The position numbers were made by a program, and so were the translations under genes. 22,121 nucleotides of DNA from Phallusia fumigata (lineage: Eukaryota > Chordata > Ascidiacea > Phlebobranchia > Ascidiidae), in assembly GCA_008931825.1 (NCBI GenBank), contig QXVZ01008165.1:1-22121 (forward strand), written 5' to 3'. Below, piece after piece: positions 20,870 through 22,121 of the stretch (the stretch's first letter is position 1; every line of letters begins with the position of its first letter). Below the pieces are notes generated by a model, which was given only the letters and a program-made list of their open reading frames with translations, was not told the DNA's origin and made no database searches.

Positions 20870-21646
20870 TTACAACCTTACACCATGATAAGCAAGGGCA
20901 ATACAGAAAAGTCCTCAAACCTTTATGGCGCAAAAAATGTGATAAAACGTCCCAATGTTTTTGCCAGTTATTGGATTTCTATGTTTTTAAAGATCCTGCA
21001 ATACCAAATGCCAAACTGACCGTTGATTGCAAATAAAACTGCTGATAATACAAACAAACACATTAAAAACAAAAGGTTGCTAGCTTTATGCAGATCGGTA
21101 AACTTAATGAAACTGAACGATTTAATAAATGTTTAATCAACTTATTAAATGACAAGCGCTACAGCTGTGTGTAGTCATGCGTGACAGAAATTAATTGCGC
21201 AGCCATGTGTGACGATTTTTCTCAATGACATCAAAAAAATGACGACACACAGAACGTAGCGGATTGGGCGGAATTGCAAGTTGTTTTGGTTGCTTAGACA
21301 AATATTGATAAAGGCATGATGTTGGGAAGGTCTGAACGTTTCTTTAATTTCTACGCAGTCAGTCTTGTTGATAGAATTACGTGATATCGCCGAACCAACT
21401 TTTTAAGGAAATTGCACACAGTACTAATAACAAATGGAAATGGTGCTAAATGGTGCTAAATGCTTGCTTGTTAGTGAAACATTTATTAATTGCATCAATA
21501 GAGCCTGAATTATCTGATGGATTCTTAATTTTGATTTGTGCTAGGAAATTATTAACAACCCTCTTTTGGTTGTTGAACAATTCCAGGTTTAGGTTTTTTT
21601 GATCTGACATTTCTTCATCTTGACCTTGCTTTTTACAATCGAAACC
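20870..21646. other. Intergenic region between divergent candidates
   Basis: No supportable gene. It contains the short AAATGGTGCT duplication near 21440 and no clear TATA box. It may hold the promoter of the plus-strand gene at 21647. Confidence 0.5.
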
Positions 21647-21730
21647 ATGGTTTCAAACAGAAACATGAAGACGACTCCTGCAATAACCTGCCTCAAAATG
21701 CTGCTTGTGATTTTTACCATTATTTTTTGT
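21647..21730 (+). CDS. First exon of a divergent gene: signal peptide or anchor
   Basis: ATG at 21647 in good context (GAAACCATGG) encodes 28 residues. A short basic/polar start is followed by a hydrophobic run (CLKMLLVIFTIIFC) typical of a signal peptide or signal anchor. It ends at the strong donor TGT|GTAAGT in phase 0. No convincing second exon appears before the window ends, so the gene continues to the right. The function is unknown. Confidence 0.55.
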
Positions 21731-22121
21731 GTAAGTACAATGTAGGGGTACTTGATTTCTCAACTTTTTTTCGCAAGAAATGAGAAATTTAAAATTTAAT
21801 TCTAGAGAGCCTCAAAATTTACGTTTCTATGTTTAAGCCAGCAGTGTTTTTATCTACTGGCCGTTTTGATGTGTTTTTATCTACTGGCCCTTAACACCTC
21901 AAGAACATCTGTTTTTTGGCAATGATCTAGACCTAAATTCGATGATCTTGAGGAATTCCTGAGAGGGAACTCTAGTACAATGCAATATAAAATTGGATCC
22001 AATGTTATATGCTAAAAAACTAAAGGAAGTTGTGGGTTTTGTTTCATGTATATTCATCAAACAACTTCTGGCAAGATTAGGTGTGCGGTTGTCGTACATT
22101 GCCTTTTTGCATAAATAAACT
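21731..22121. other. First intron of the divergent gene, to the window end
   Basis: AT-rich with the 19-bp direct repeat at 21844-21889. I found no acceptor followed by a convincing open frame. Confidence 0.45.
21844..21889. repeat. 19-bp direct repeat
   Basis: GTGTTTTTATCTACTGGCC is present at 21844-21862 and 21871-21889. It follows the first exon of the plus-strand gene. A second small duplication (AAATGGTGCT, twice) lies at 21440-21460. Confidence 0.7.

Noticed and set aside
1-22121. CRISPR array, bacterial operon, phage or retroviral genes
   Set aside because: The window is intron-containing eukaryotic DNA. I saw no reverse transcriptase, integrase, transposase or spaced direct-repeat array.

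Overview
The window looks like AT-rich, intron-rich DNA from an invertebrate, most simply a tunicate such as Ciona. That assignment is inference. It rests on the composition, on compact introns (many are 59-120 bp), on the density of short non-autonomous transposons and tRNA-like SINEs, and on a lineage-specific adhesion receptor.

One gene dominates. It is an adhesion-class (B2) G-protein-coupled receptor on the minus strand, running from a signal-peptide exon at 19183-19117 leftward past the window edge at base 4. I rebuilt 29 exons from splice signals. Every internal junction that can be checked is phase 1: exons open with two bases that complete a codon and close with one base. The exons therefore concatenate into one open frame of about 951 codons of ectodomain plus about 251 codons of transmembrane region. 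The order is: signal peptide; an N-terminal region (17903-17565); three tandem cysteine-rich repeats with the signature CC-x7-CY (17103-8098); two related Cys domains with short Thr/Ser linkers (7251-3910); a mucin-like stalk built from a 21-bp tandem repeat (3481-3077); the GAIN-type exon (2709-2191); and TM1-TM7 (1582-4). The GPS-encoding exon is missing, and the sequence is broken by an unknown base at 1583 exactly where it should lie.

The introns hold several mobile elements. They include a hAT-type MITE with a perfect 8-bp target duplication (13437-13834), three other terminal-inverted-repeat elements, two copies of a tRNA-derived SINE, two copies of another dispersed repeat, and a diverged tandem array (12.4-13.2 kb). 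A GC-rich patch on the plus strand at 16687-16899 could encode a 70-residue secreted peptide nested in an intron.

Right of the receptor (19.2-22.1 kb) there is a GC-box/CRE/CCAAT cluster, a minus-strand exon-like ORF ending in a strong phase-1 donor (20869-20695), a plus-strand 127-residue ORF (20214-20597), and the first exon of a divergent plus-strand gene with a signal peptide or anchor (21647-21730). None of the products other than the receptor could be assigned a family.
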